DNA from: Pseudomonadota bacterium
GTDB taxonomy: Bacteria; Pseudomonadota; Gammaproteobacteria; Natronospirales; REEB76
Direction of reading: 5' to 3'
Assembly (NCBI GenBank): GCA_021779005.1
Contig: JAJYBN010000021.1
Location: forward strand, 1 to 10,260
DNA length: 10,260 nt
Shown: piece by piece, positions 1 through 7,178 of the stretch
Position numbering within the stretch: the stretch's first letter is position 1
Layout: every line of letters starts with the position of its first letter
Position numbers and translations under genes: made by a program
Notes under the pieces: model-generated
Database searches by the model: none
What the model was told of the DNA's origin: nothing
What the model saw: the letters and a program-made list of their open reading frames with translations, nothing else

Positions 1-565
1 CCTGCAACTGGTCGGCGGCGATGTCCACCTGCGCCTGGGCGCCGCGCGCTACCAGGCTGTTCAGGCCGAAGACATCCGGGTAATAACTCACGGACACTTC
101 GCCGGTGAACAGATTGAAAAGCGGCGGAGTAAACAGGCCGCCGCTGTTGGCCCCCGATTGCCGCATGCGATCACCGCTCAAGCCGAGGGAAACCTGTGGG
201 TAGAAAATACCATTCGCGGCTTTGCTGTTGTAGCGCGCTTCTTTGAGCGTTGCTTGCGCAGCATCCAGTCCGGGATTGTGTTGCAACGCCCGGGCGACCA
301 GCGCATTCAGCGAAGCTGAATCAAATGCCTTCCACCACTCGGGGCTTACGCGCGCACCCATATGCAAGGCCTGCGCGGCTTCAACCGGGGCCGCGGTGGA
401 AGCAGCCGTGGCTGCGGTGGTGATGAGCGGCGCTGCCGTATATCCGCTGACCGCAGGCGCTGCGGGCTTCTGATAGGCAGGCCCCACAGTACACGCCACG
501 AGTGCTAGCGTCAGCGCGCAACCGGCCAAGCCGAAGGCGTTATCGCGGAATACCGGTGACTTCAT
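1..565 (-). CDS. NodT-family outer-membrane efflux lipoprotein (partial, 3' end outside window)
   Basis: The first 188 codons are visible, running leftward out of the window without a stop. From the ATG at 565 the product starts MKSPVFRDNAFGLAGC and has a hydrophobic stretch ending in the lipobox L22-V-A-C25, followed by VGPAYQKP. That lipobox plus VGPxYxxP is the hallmark of NodT/OprM-type outer-membrane factors. An Ala/Thr-rich linker follows, then SPEWWKAFDSASLNALVARALQ, the usual start of the first OEP repeat, and later YYPDVFGL. Such proteins form trimeric outer-membrane and periplasmic channels for tripartite RND, MFS or ABC exporters. The gene lies 55 bp after the tetR stop and is probably in the same leftward operon as the TolC-like gene and tetR. 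No good Shine-Dalgarno precedes the ATG, so the start rests on the signal peptide. Its pump partner is unknown and may be EmrAB or genes left of the window. Confidence 0.9.
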   Translation of the reverse strand, partial: MKSPVFRDNAFGLAGCALTLALVACTVGPAYQKPAAPAVSGYTAAPLITTAATAASTAAPVEAAQALHMGARVSPEWWKAFDSASLNALVARALQHNPGLDAAQATLKEARYNSKAANGIFYPQVSLGLSGDRMRQSGANSGGLFTPPLFNLFTGEVSVSYYPDVFGLNSLVARGAQAQVDIAADQLQ

Positions 566-620
566 CTGGGTGGGATCGGAAACCGTTGCTGATACGCGGT
601 TATGCTTCGGATACGGGGAA

Positions 621-1238
621 TCATACTCTGCAGGCCCGCATGATGAGGTTCACGGCATTGTCGATATACCGCTGCTTGACCCCATCCGAAGGTATGGGCT
701 CGACGCCCACATCGACGCGCAGGCGGTTGCAGGTAACCATGCTGATGAACTGTTCAGCAGCGATCTGCGGATCGTCGACCTTGAGAGCGCCGCGCCGGTT
801 CTGCTCGGTGAAATAATCCGCCAGGAATTTGCGGATGATGGCCGGCCCCGAGTGGTAATACACGCGCCCAAGATCCGGAAATCGCGGGATTTCTGCCAGC
901 ATGGTGCGATGCATAGCGAGCTTCTCTGGAGTGAAGACCACGTCCACGAACAATCTGGCCATGGCGCGCAGGGCTTTTTCCGGATCGCTGTCCTTGATGG
1001 CCTGGGCAAAGGCCAGCGTCATCTCATCGCAACTGGCGCGCACCATGGCAGCGAACAACTCCTCCTTGGAGCCAAAATAGTTGTATACGGTCTGCTTGGA
1101 AACCTGAGCGGCACTGGCGATGCTGTCCATGCTGGCGGCACCGAAACCTACTTCGAGAAAGACTTTGTTGGCCGCTTCGAGAATGGCATCACGTTTGCCC
1201 ACATTGCCGGTGCTGTCTGCTTCTGCTACTACGTTCAT
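621..1238 (-). CDS. TetR/AcrR-family transcriptional repressor, AefR-like C-terminal domain
   Basis: A 205-residue protein of typical TetR length. Residues 15-62 form the DNA-binding domain: KRDAILEAANKVFLEVGFG, then the helix-turn-helix around 36-55 (SMDSIASAAQVSKQTVYNYF) and the usual SKEELF. The C-terminal part (FTPEKLAMHRTMLAEIPRFPDL...YHSGPA...DYF...GALKVDDPQIAAEQF) resembles the AefR-like ligand-binding domain. The frame is open to a TTG at 1250, but the ATG at 1238 is preferred because GGAG lies 6 nt upstream of it. The gene starts 24 bp after the TolC-like stop and is followed after 55 bp by the NodT-like gene, so all three are probably co-transcribed. By position it is the likely regulator of the efflux genes, acting at the inverted repeat at 2649-2665 and also controlling its own synthesis. 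The ligand cannot be read from sequence. Confidence 0.94.
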   Translation of the reverse strand: MNVVAEADSTGNVGKRDAILEAANKVFLEVGFGAASMDSIASAAQVSKQTVYNYFGSKEELFAAMVRASCDEMTLAFAQAIKDSDPEKALRAMARLFVDVVFTPEKLAMHRTMLAEIPRFPDLGRVYYHSGPAIIRKFLADYFTEQNRRGALKVDDPQIAAEQFISMVTCNRLRVDVGVEPIPSDGVKQRYIDNAVNLIMRACRV

Positions 1239-1244
1239 GCGTGT

Positions 1245-1248
1245 CTCC
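1245..1248 (-). promoter_or_regulatory. Ribosome binding site deciding the tetR start
   Basis: On the minus strand GGAG stands 6 nt before the ATG at 1238. The alternative TTG at 1250 overlaps this GGAG and has no comparable site of its own, so the ATG is the better start. Confidence 0.65.
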
Positions 1249-1262
1249 AAAGGCTTCGGGCT

Positions 1263-2597
1263 TCAGTCGCCCTTAGCCGGCTGGGTAACCAGAGTCTGCT
1301 GCGGCAACCGTAAACTGTCTGCCGTGAGTTGGCCGGTGGCTGCTTTGAGTGCATAGGCCGCTACCAGCAAATCCCGCTGCGCGCGGATCAGGTTCACCCG
1401 CGCATTCAATAGTTCCTGCTCAGCATTGAGCACATCCAGCGTGGTGCGTTCACCGACCGAAGCTTCATCCTGTACTCCACTGGCGGCACTCTGTTCGGCC
1501 TCGATCTGACTGTTGATGGCAGCCAATTGGGCATTCGCGGTCTGATAGGCCTGCCAGGCATTGACAGCGTCCAGCTGTGCTTGGCGTTGGGCATCGATCA
1601 AATCATCGTGGCTCGCGGCAGCGCGTTGCTCGGCGGCATGCTGTTCCGCATCCAGGGCCCCGCCTGAATACAGCGGCATGGAAATGGTCAGCATGATGGA
1701 GCGCGTGTCGACGCGGCTGAAACCGATTTCCGGATCCCGGGCTTCAAGCAATTGCCCGGTGAGCGCCACATTCGGTTTTTGCTTGCCGCTGATTGCTTCC
1801 GCTTGCTGTTGCGCGGCATTTTCCGCGTAGCGCGCGGCCAGCACCGTGTAATTTTCCTGTGCCAGCCGTACTGCCTCCGCCTGGGTGATGGGCAGCGAAT
1901 CCGGCAACCTGGGTTGTTGCAGTTGGCCGGGATTGGTACCTACCACGCGCACGTAGGTGGCGCGCGATGCGGCCAGCGCACCCTGCGCCTGGATCAGGGC
2001 CGCCTGGGCTCCAGCCAGCCGCGCCTGCGCCTGCGCCACGTCGGTATGGGTCACCTCGCCGTTCTCGAATTCCGCCTGGGTGGCAGCGAGTTGCTTGGTG
2101 AGCACATCCACGTTGTTCTGCTCCAGGTTCAGCACCGCCTGGTCACGCACCACCTGCGTGTAGACGGTGGCCACATCCAGAAAGATCTGTTCTTCGGTGG
2201 CCTTGAGACTCGCGAGCTGCGCCGCCTCACTACTCCGGGCGGCATCGACGCTGGAGGACACTTGCCCGCCGGTGTACAGCGGCTGGGTGATGATCAGACC
2301 CGCGGTCTTGGTGTTCTGCGAATAGGTGCTGATGGGAAACAAGGGGGAAGCCAGGTCGTTATGCGCGGTACCGAGGCCGGCTTCGAAACTGATTTGTGGC
2401 TTATAGCCGGCCTGGGCTTGTTGCACCTCAAAATCGGTAGCATGCAGTCGCGCCCACTGCGACTGGATCGCCGCATTGTTGGCATACGCTTGAGCGAAGG
2501 CCTGCTCCAGGGTATCGGCCCGCAGTACAGGTGTGCCCGTCAACAGGGCAGCGGTCGATGCCAGCACACATAAGCGGCGGACGCTTCGTCGTGACAT
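1263..2597 (-). CDS. TolC-family outer-membrane efflux channel
   Basis: A 444-residue outer-membrane factor. From the ATG at 2597 the protein has an Arg-rich n-region (MSRRSVRRL), a hydrophobic core and a likely signal peptidase I site after LRA27, with the mature protein starting DTLEQAF. There is no lipobox, unlike the NodT-like protein. Two OEP repeats are visible, marked by PLYTGG (106-111) and PLYSGG (308-313). Each is followed by a long Ala/Gln-rich helix, as expected for the TolC coiled-coil barrel. The frame is open to another ATG at 2630, adding 11 residues (MSIKGLQNSID). The 2597 start is chosen because it places the basic n-region at the terminus. Neither ATG has a strong Shine-Dalgarno. 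The gene diverges from emrA and is the obvious outer-membrane partner of EmrAB. tetR follows after 24 bp. Confidence 0.93.
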   Translation of the reverse strand: MSRRSVRRLCVLASTAALLTGTPVLRADTLEQAFAQAYANNAAIQSQWARLHATDFEVQQAQAGYKPQISFEAGLGTAHNDLASPLFPISTYSQNTKTAGLIITQPLYTGGQVSSSVDAARSSEAAQLASLKATEEQIFLDVATVYTQVVRDQAVLNLEQNNVDVLTKQLAATQAEFENGEVTHTDVAQAQARLAGAQAALIQAQGALAASRATYVRVVGTNPGQLQQPRLPDSLPITQAEAVRLAQENYTVLAARYAENAAQQQAEAISGKQKPNVALTGQLLEARDPEIGFSRVDTRSIMLTISMPLYSGGALDAEQHAAEQRAAASHDDLIDAQRQAQLDAVNAWQAYQTANAQLAAINSQIEAEQSAASGVQDEASVGERTTLDVLNAEQELLNARVNLIRAQRDLLVAAYALKAATGQLTADSLRLPQQTLVTQPAKGD

Positions 2598-2623
2598 GTC
2601 GATACTATTTTGTAAGCCTTTAA

Positions 2624-2652
2624 TTGACATGGGATTACCATCAAATTAGACT
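2624..2652 (+). promoter_or_regulatory. Candidate sigma70 promoter for emrAB
   Basis: A perfect -35 TTGACA at 2624-2629 is followed, after 17 bp, by TAGACT at 2647-2652 (4 of 6 to consensus). The predicted start is near 2659, giving a leader of about 43 nt before the emrA ATG at 2702. The -10 lies partly inside the inverted repeat at 2649-2665, which suits repression by TetR. It was found by eye. Confidence 0.5.
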
Positions 2653-2665
2653 AGACGGTCTAGTC
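2649..2665. promoter_or_regulatory. Candidate TetR-family operator in the divergent control region
   Basis: The sequence GACTAGACGGTCTAGTC is a perfect inverted repeat with 8-bp arms around one central base. It is the strongest palindrome seen in the region between the TolC-like gene and emrA. Its TAGAC...GTCTA core resembles operators of TetR-family regulators such as NemR. It overlaps the candidate emrA -10 and lies at the predicted start point of the leftward promoter. One bound TetR dimer could therefore block both directions. No second full copy was noticed elsewhere in the window. That the local TetR protein binds here is inference from position and symmetry. Confidence 0.75.
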
Positions 2666-2666
2666 C

Positions 2667-2695
2667 ATTCTGCCACCTCCCTTGAGGGATGTCAA
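2667..2695 (-). promoter_or_regulatory. Candidate sigma70 promoter for the TolC-like gene, tetR and nodT-like gene
   Basis: On the minus strand TTGACA (2690-2695) is followed, after 17 bp, by CAGAAT (2667-2672, 4 of 6 to consensus). The predicted start near 2660 falls inside the inverted repeat at 2649-2665. This promoter and the candidate emrA promoter point toward each other, with start sites almost touching at the operator. Confidence 0.45.
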
Positions 2696-2701
2696 AAACC
2701 C

Positions 2702-3769
2702 ATGAATGCTTTTCAGCGTCTTTCCCGGAACCCGCGTTCCCGGCGTCTTGCCCTGATGATTGCCGGCCCACTGCTGCTCATCGTGCTGGGTCTTTGGTAT
2801 TGGGTCCACACTGAGCGCTATCAGAGCACCGACAACGCCTACGTCGTCGCTGATCAGGTCGATGTGGCGGCACAGATCGCCGGGCGGGTGACTGCGGTGC
2901 CGGTCACCCAGAACCAGGCGGTAGTGCCTGGTCAAGTGCTGCTGGTGATCGACCCCGCGCCCTTCCAGCTGGCGCTCGACCAGGCCAACGCCAATCTGAA
3001 GAACGTCGGAGACCAGTTGCGCGCCCAGCTACAATCATTGCGCGCAGCCCAGGCCGAGCTCGCCAGTGCGCAAGCCAACGTGGCCTACCTAACACGTGAT
3101 GTGCAGCGCAAGACCGAGCTGGTGAAAAGGGACGTGGTGGCGGCTGCGCGCCTGGACGATCTCAAGACCAGCCTCACCATGGCACAGCAGAAAACCGTGG
3201 CACTGGAGGCGCAGATCGGCCAGATCAAAGCCAGCCTCGGTGGCAACCCTGATTTGCCGATTACCCAACAAGCCTCCTATCAGCAAGCCGTGGCGCTGCG
3301 CGACCAGGCTGCGCTGCAACTTTCCTATACCACCATCAAGGCCCCTGCAGCGGGCGTGGTCACGGAAGTGGATATCAAACCCGGTGACGTCGTGGCCGCG
3401 GGCCGGCCGGTATTCGCACTGGTGATGAGCGGCAAACGCTGGATCGATGCCAACTTCAAGGAGACCCAGCTGGCGCACATGCATACCGGTGAGCAAGTCG
3501 AGATCACGGTTGATACCTATCCTGGACATCACTGGCAGGGCACGGTGGAGAGCATCGCCCCGGGCACCGGTTCGGTGTTTTCAGTGCTGCCGGCACAGAA
3601 CGCCACCGGCAACTGGGTGAAGGTGGTGCAGCGTATCCCGGTGCGCATCGCCATCGATACCACGGCAGACGGTCCTGATCTGCGCGCCGGCATGAGCGCG
3701 GAAGTGAGTATCGATACCCATTACAACCCGCTGTTCGGTTCAAGTGATACACAGACAGCGAACCACTGA
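2702..3769 (+). CDS. emrA: EmrA-type membrane fusion protein (HlyD family)
   Basis: A 355-residue periplasmic adaptor that would link the EmrB-like transporter to an outer-membrane channel. It has a basic cytoplasmic start (residues 1-15), one membrane helix at about 16-35 (LALMIAGPLLLIVLGLWYWV), then YQSTDNAYV at 40-48, the typical EmrA entry to the first half of the lipoyl domain. A long Gln/Ala/Leu-rich alpha-hairpin follows, then the second lipoyl half (LSYTTIKAPAAGVVTEV). The beta-barrel part contains WIDANFKETQL and the family-typical PGTGSVFSVLPAQNATGNWVK. The frame is open to an ATG at 2624, but that codon lies in the promoter region and gives an unlikely N-terminus. The ATG at 2702 has GAGGG 13 nt upstream, a rather long spacing. 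CCTC just before could pair with this GAGG in a short hairpin. emrB follows after 11 bp in the same operon. Confidence 0.95.
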   Translation: MNAFQRLSRNPRSRRLALMIAGPLLLIVLGLWYWVHTERYQSTDNAYVVADQVDVAAQIAGRVTAVPVTQNQAVVPGQVLLVIDPAPFQLALDQANANLKNVGDQLRAQLQSLRAAQAELASAQANVAYLTRDVQRKTELVKRDVVAAARLDDLKTSLTMAQQKTVALEAQIGQIKASLGGNPDLPITQQASYQQAVALRDQAALQLSYTTIKAPAAGVVTEVDIKPGDVVAAGRPVFALVMSGKRWIDANFKETQLAHMHTGEQVEITVDTYPGHHWQGTVESIAPGTGSVFSVLPAQNATGNWVKVVQRIPVRIAIDTTADGPDLRAGMSAEVSIDTHYNPLFGSSDTQTANH

Positions 3770-3780
3770 CAGCGGCGAGC

Positions 3781-5331
3781 ATGAACTATTTTCCCAAACC
3801 GGCTGACCAGCGACAGCATACGGCGCTCATCACTATCGCCGTGATGCTGGGCACGCTCATGCAGGTGCTGGACACCACCATCGCGAATGTGGCGCTGCCC
3901 AACATGCAGGGGACGCTGTCGGCTACACAGGACCAGATTTCCTGGGTACTCACGTCCTACATCGTAGGCGCCGCCATCATGACGCCACCCACGGGCTGGC
4001 TGGCGGGCCGCTTCGGCAGGAAGCGCGTCTACCTCATAAGCATGGTGGGTTTCGTGATCGTCTCGTTCCTGTGCGGCACCGCCACCTCGCTTACGGAGAT
4101 GGTGCTGCTACGGGTGCTGCAGGGCCTTTTCGGTGCCTCCATGGTGCCGATCTCGCAGGCCATCCTGCTAGACAGTTATCCGCGCGAGAAACACGGCATG
4201 GCCATGGCGATCTTCGGTGTCGGCATCATGCTCGGACCAATCCTGGGTCCGACCGTCGGCGGCTACCTCACCGAATACTATTCCTGGCGCTGGGTGTTTT
4301 TCATCAATATCCCCGTCGGCATTCTGGCGGTGTTCATGACGCTCGCCTATGTGCATGAGACAGTGATCAACAAGATACGCACGTTCGACGGCTGGGGCTT
4401 CCTATTCATGAGCCTGGCCATCGGTGCCCTGCAGATGATGCTGGACCGGGGCGAACGCCAGGACTGGTTCAACTCGGCCGAGATCATCATCGAATTCGGG
4501 CTGGTGCTGATCGGCCTATGGCTGTTCTTCGTCCATATGACTGCCGAGGAACATCCCTACATCGAACCGAAATTGTTCAGGGACCGCAACTTCGTGCTCG
4601 GTAACACAATCGGTTTCGTGGTGTTCATCAGCCTGTTCTCCATCATGTCGCTGATCCCGCCATTCATGCAGAACCTGCTGGATTATCCGGTAGTCATAAC
4701 CGGCCTGGTACTCATGCCACGGGGCATCGGCACGATGCTGTCGATGATGGTGGTGGGGCGAATGTCCAGCCGTATAGATCCACGCATCAATATGAGCATG
4801 GGTCTCGCTATCATGGCTCTGTCCATGTACTACATGAGCCATTTCGATACGGGCGTCGATACCTGGGCCATCACCTGGACGGGTTTTGTACAGGGATTGG
4901 GCATGGGCCAGGTGATGGTACCGCTCATGACCATGGTATTCTCCACACTGCCGCCGGAGATGCGCACCGAAGGCACCGGCATCTATAATCTGGTGCGCAA
5001 TGTCGGCGGCAGTGTCGGCATCTCTGTGGCCTTCACGCTCCTGGGCCGTAATACCCAGATCAACCACCAGGTTCTGGCCGCACACATCAATGTGTATAAC
5101 GACGCCATGCAGTTGTCAGCCGCGACCTCGCAACTGAACTTGCACAATCCGCATGATTTGGCCATCATCAATGGCATGGTGACCCAACAGGCTGCCATGA
5201 TCAGTTTCAATGATGACTTCAAGCTCATGATGATATTGAGTCTAGCGGCTATCCCGCTGGTGTTCATGATGCGTAGGCCGAAATACGGCCCGCAGCCCGA
5301 CAAAACTCAGCCTGCCTTGGCCATGGAATAA
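3781..5331 (+). CDS. emrB: EmrB/QacA-type drug:H+ antiporter, DHA2 family MFS
   Basis: A 516-residue inner-membrane transporter, the length expected for a 14-helix DHA2 pump. Family motifs are in place: LDTTIANVALP at 30-40 (motif D1), GWLAGRFGRKR at 72-82 (motif A, the loop between helices 2 and 3), and GVGIMLGPILGPTVGG at 146-161 (antiporter motif C in helix 5). The C-terminal half keeps the EmrB-like stretches PPFMQNLLDYPV, LMPRGIGTM and EGTGIYNLVRNVGGSVGIS. It should use the proton gradient to export hydrophobic or anionic toxic compounds through EmrA and an outer-membrane channel. It starts 11 bp after the emrA stop, behind a weak GGCGAG, and is probably translated from the emrA message. 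Substrates cannot be inferred. No T-rich terminator hairpin follows it before the next gene. Confidence 0.96.
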   Translation: MNYFPKPADQRQHTALITIAVMLGTLMQVLDTTIANVALPNMQGTLSATQDQISWVLTSYIVGAAIMTPPTGWLAGRFGRKRVYLISMVGFVIVSFLCGTATSLTEMVLLRVLQGLFGASMVPISQAILLDSYPREKHGMAMAIFGVGIMLGPILGPTVGGYLTEYYSWRWVFFINIPVGILAVFMTLAYVHETVINKIRTFDGWGFLFMSLAIGALQMMLDRGERQDWFNSAEIIIEFGLVLIGLWLFFVHMTAEEHPYIEPKLFRDRNFVLGNTIGFVVFISLFSIMSLIPPFMQNLLDYPVVITGLVLMPRGIGTMLSMMVVGRMSSRIDPRINMSMGLAIMALSMYYMSHFDTGVDTWAITWTGFVQGLGMGQVMVPLMTMVFSTLPPEMRTEGTGIYNLVRNVGGSVGISVAFTLLGRNTQINHQVLAAHINVYNDAMQLSAATSQLNLHNPHDLAIINGMVTQQAAMISFNDDFKLMMILSLAAIPLVFMMRRPKYGPQPDKTQPALAME

Positions 5332-5392
5332 ATGCTGGGGAAATTCCGGATTACTAACATAGAATATAACGGCCCAACCGTACGACTCATAT

Positions 5393-6160
5393 ATGACTGA
5401 TCCGATATTACCCAGCCTGTTCTTATCCCACGGCTCACCCATGCTGGCATTGGATACTAACAATCCAGCGCATGCATTCCTCACGAAACTGGGTAAATCA
5501 CTACCTACACCAAAAGCCGTACTGGTGGTATCCGCCCACTGGGAAACGGCTGCGCCGCGTATCACGGATACCGCACAACCGGTCACCATCCACGATTTCC
5601 ACGGCTTCCCCGAACCGCTCTACGAACTGCGTTATCCGGCCTCCGGTAACCACGCGCTTGCACACCAGGTCGCGGCACTGCTGAACCAGGCTGCCGATAT
5701 GGATACGATCCGTGGGCTGGACCATGGCGCCTGGGTACCACTGTTGCTCATGTATCCGCGGGCCGAGATTCCGGTGGTGCAGCTGTCACTACAGACGCCG
5801 CTCGGCCCTGCACACCACCTGAAACTCGGTAAAGCACTCGCACCGTTGCGCGCACAGGGTGTGCTCATCATCGGCAGTGGCGGCGCCACCCATAACCTGC
5901 GTGAATATTTCCATCAAGGTGGCGATCATCATCCTTACGAGGCGTTCTCCGCCTGGCTGCAGGTTATCCTGACACGCGGCGACCACGACGCCCTGCTGGA
6001 TTATCGTCAGCGCGCACCCCAGGCCGCCCGCAACCATCCGACCGAAGAGCATTTCCTGCCGCTGTTCGTGGCATTGGGCGCCGGGGGTTCACGGGCGGTC
6101 CGGCTGCACCACAGCTTCGACCGTACACTCTGCATGGATGCCTATCAATTCGAAGATTGA
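5393..6160 (+). CDS. ygiD: DODA-type extradiol aromatic ring-opening dioxygenase (YgiD-like)
   Basis: A 255-residue cytoplasmic enzyme of the class III extradiol (LigB-fold) DODA family, close to E. coli YgiD and plant 4,5-DOPA dioxygenase. Conserved stretches are SHGSP (H13), VVSAHWE (H49), IHDFHGFP (67-73), GLDHGAWVPL (H111), GSGGATHNL (H167) and HPTEEHFLPL (H220). By family analogy H13, H49 and H220 are probable metal ligands, and H111 and H167 line the active site. The family cleaves catechol-type rings such as DOPA, but the physiological substrate in bacteria is uncertain. The gene starts 61 bp after emrB with no convincing Shine-Dalgarno. TAGAAT and TATAAC at 5360-5370 could be -10 elements but lack good -35 partners. 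Read-through from emrAB is therefore possible. The 3' end overlaps the opposing phosphoesterase gene by 16 bp. Confidence 0.93.
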   Translation: MTDPILPSLFLSHGSPMLALDTNNPAHAFLTKLGKSLPTPKAVLVVSAHWETAAPRITDTAQPVTIHDFHGFPEPLYELRYPASGNHALAHQVAALLNQAADMDTIRGLDHGAWVPLLLMYPRAEIPVVQLSLQTPLGPAHHLKLGKALAPLRAQGVLIIGSGGATHNLREYFHQGGDHHPYEAFSAWLQVILTRGDHDALLDYRQRAPQAARNHPTEEHFLPLFVALGAGGSRAVRLHHSFDRTLCMDAYQFED

Positions 6161-7071
6161 GGTGCGCGGCCCGCGGCACGCGTTGACTGGAATCGGACAG
6201 GTGTGGCCGTGGCGCTCTGGCCGAGTGGCTCAAGCCCGAACAGGTCCTGGATGCTGCGCAGCACGCCGAAATGATCCAGATACTGAACATTGCGGCCTGG
6301 TTCGACACCCGCGCCCACTACGATCAGAGGAATCTGGTTGCTGATGCTGTTGGCGTCACTCTCATCCCAGATGATGATCAGCAGACTGTTATGCGTACTG
6401 GCCCAGACGGCATATCTGTCAAGGTTGGCTTTGAGCCAGGCATCACCTTGGGCGATGGTACCGTCATGCATATCGTTCAGCATGTTAGGCACCACGAATA
6501 CCACACTCGGCAGCCTGGAATAATCCTGGGGGAAATCACGAAATGCACGGTTGAGTGACGCCGGCAGACCAGCGGATTGCCAGTTGACCACTGGATTGTG
6601 CTTGCGGCGATAAAGTCCGCCGCTGCCGCTGCAGCCGCTGAAACCGGTTTCGGGAAGATCTTCTGAATAGATAGCGAAACTCAGCTTTTTGGCCAGCAAC
6701 CGGCTGGCAAGGTTGGGGCCACTGAAGTCATGGGGACAGGAATCATCGGCCAGGCCATGGGTGGAACCGGAGAACAGCGCCACGTAGTTCGGCAGGCTAG
6801 GATGCATCACCGAATGCGCATTAGTGAACAGCATCCCATTTTTCGCCAACGAATTGATATACGGCGCATCCTGGTTACCGATGATGGTTGAGTACGATTT
6901 GTTCTCCTCGATCACCAGCACCACATGCTCAGGTTGCCGCAGTGATTCGGCAGTATTTATGGCTGCCGGATTTGCCGAGGCTATCGGTGCAGCCAAAACG
7001 CCAGTAGTTCCCAGCACAGCGTACATCCAGACTACAAGAGTGGGGAGCTGCTTTAGCTTTACTGAGATCAC
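6145..7071 (-). CDS. Secreted phosphoesterase, acid phosphatase / phosphatidylinositol-3-phosphatase-like (SapM type)
   Basis: A 308-residue exported protein of the phosphoesterase superfamily that includes bacterial AcpA/SapM acid phosphatases and phospholipase C. A signal peptide is clear: basic start (VKLKQ), hydrophobic core to about residue 28, and likely cleavage after A31-S-A33. The mature part has HVVLVIEENKSY (49-60), HPSLPNYVALFSG (90-102), C112 and C147 as a probable disulfide pair, RRKHNPVVNW (155-164), PNMLNDMHDG (195-204) and WDESD (235-239). It ends with DHFGVLRSIQDLFGLEPLG, typical of the family. E55/E56, N57 and the WDESD acids are candidate metal ligands. The frame is open to ATGs at 7122 and 7098, but the GTG at 7071 is chosen because AGGA lies 6 nt upstream and it puts the signal peptide at the N-terminus. 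The substrate is unknown. It converges with the dioxygenase gene and diverges from slyD. Confidence 0.85.
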   Translation of the reverse strand: MISVKLKQLPTLVVWMYAVLGTTGVLAAPIASANPAAINTAESLRQPEHVVLVIEENKSYSTIIGNQDAPYINSLAKNGMLFTNAHSVMHPSLPNYVALFSGSTHGLADDSCPHDFSGPNLASRLLAKKLSFAIYSEDLPETGFSGCSGSGGLYRRKHNPVVNWQSAGLPASLNRAFRDFPQDYSRLPSVVFVVPNMLNDMHDGTIAQGDAWLKANLDRYAVWASTHNSLLIIIWDESDANSISNQIPLIVVGAGVEPGRNVQYLDHFGVLRSIQDLFGLEPLGQSATATPVRFQSTRAAGRAPQSSN

Positions 7072-7077
7072 GAATAG

Positions 7078-7081
7078 TCCT
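7078..7081 (-). promoter_or_regulatory. Ribosome binding site deciding the phosphoesterase start
   Basis: On the minus strand AGGA stands 6 nt before the GTG at 7071. The upstream in-frame ATGs at 7122 and 7098 have no purine-rich site, so the GTG is preferred. Confidence 0.55.
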
Positions 7082-7178
7082 GATTCATTGCTGTCCATCA
7101 AGATGCGAGTTGTCGTAAGCATTTAAACATGTACGGACTTTAAACCAGTGAACAGCGTCCAGACAATCGTTTAAAAAC

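Noticed and set aside
570..1313. 247-codon open frame on the plus strand opposite tetR
   Set aside because: It is antisense to a clear TetR gene, has no recognisable motif or start site, and reads like a shadow frame in GC-rich coding DNA.
1752..2573. 273-codon open frame on the plus strand opposite the TolC-like gene
   Set aside because: The opposite strand has a convincing signal peptide and two OEP repeats; the antisense product is rich in Gly/Arg/His without domain features.
4516..5085. 189-codon His/Asp-rich open frame on the minus strand opposite emrB
   Set aside because: The His richness comes from reading Met/Trp-rich membrane-protein codons backwards; emrB motifs make the plus strand the real gene.
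5337..5347. GGAA-A-TTCC symmetry just after emrB as a terminator
   Set aside because: The stem is only four pairs with no usable loop and no T-run follows.
6214..6306. tRNA-Ser/Leu-like stretch: GGCCGAGTGGCTCAAG near 6219 and GGTTCGA near 6299
   Set aside because: It lies inside the conserved C-terminal coding part of the phosphoesterase (opposite strand), and no acceptor stem or anticodon arm could be formed.
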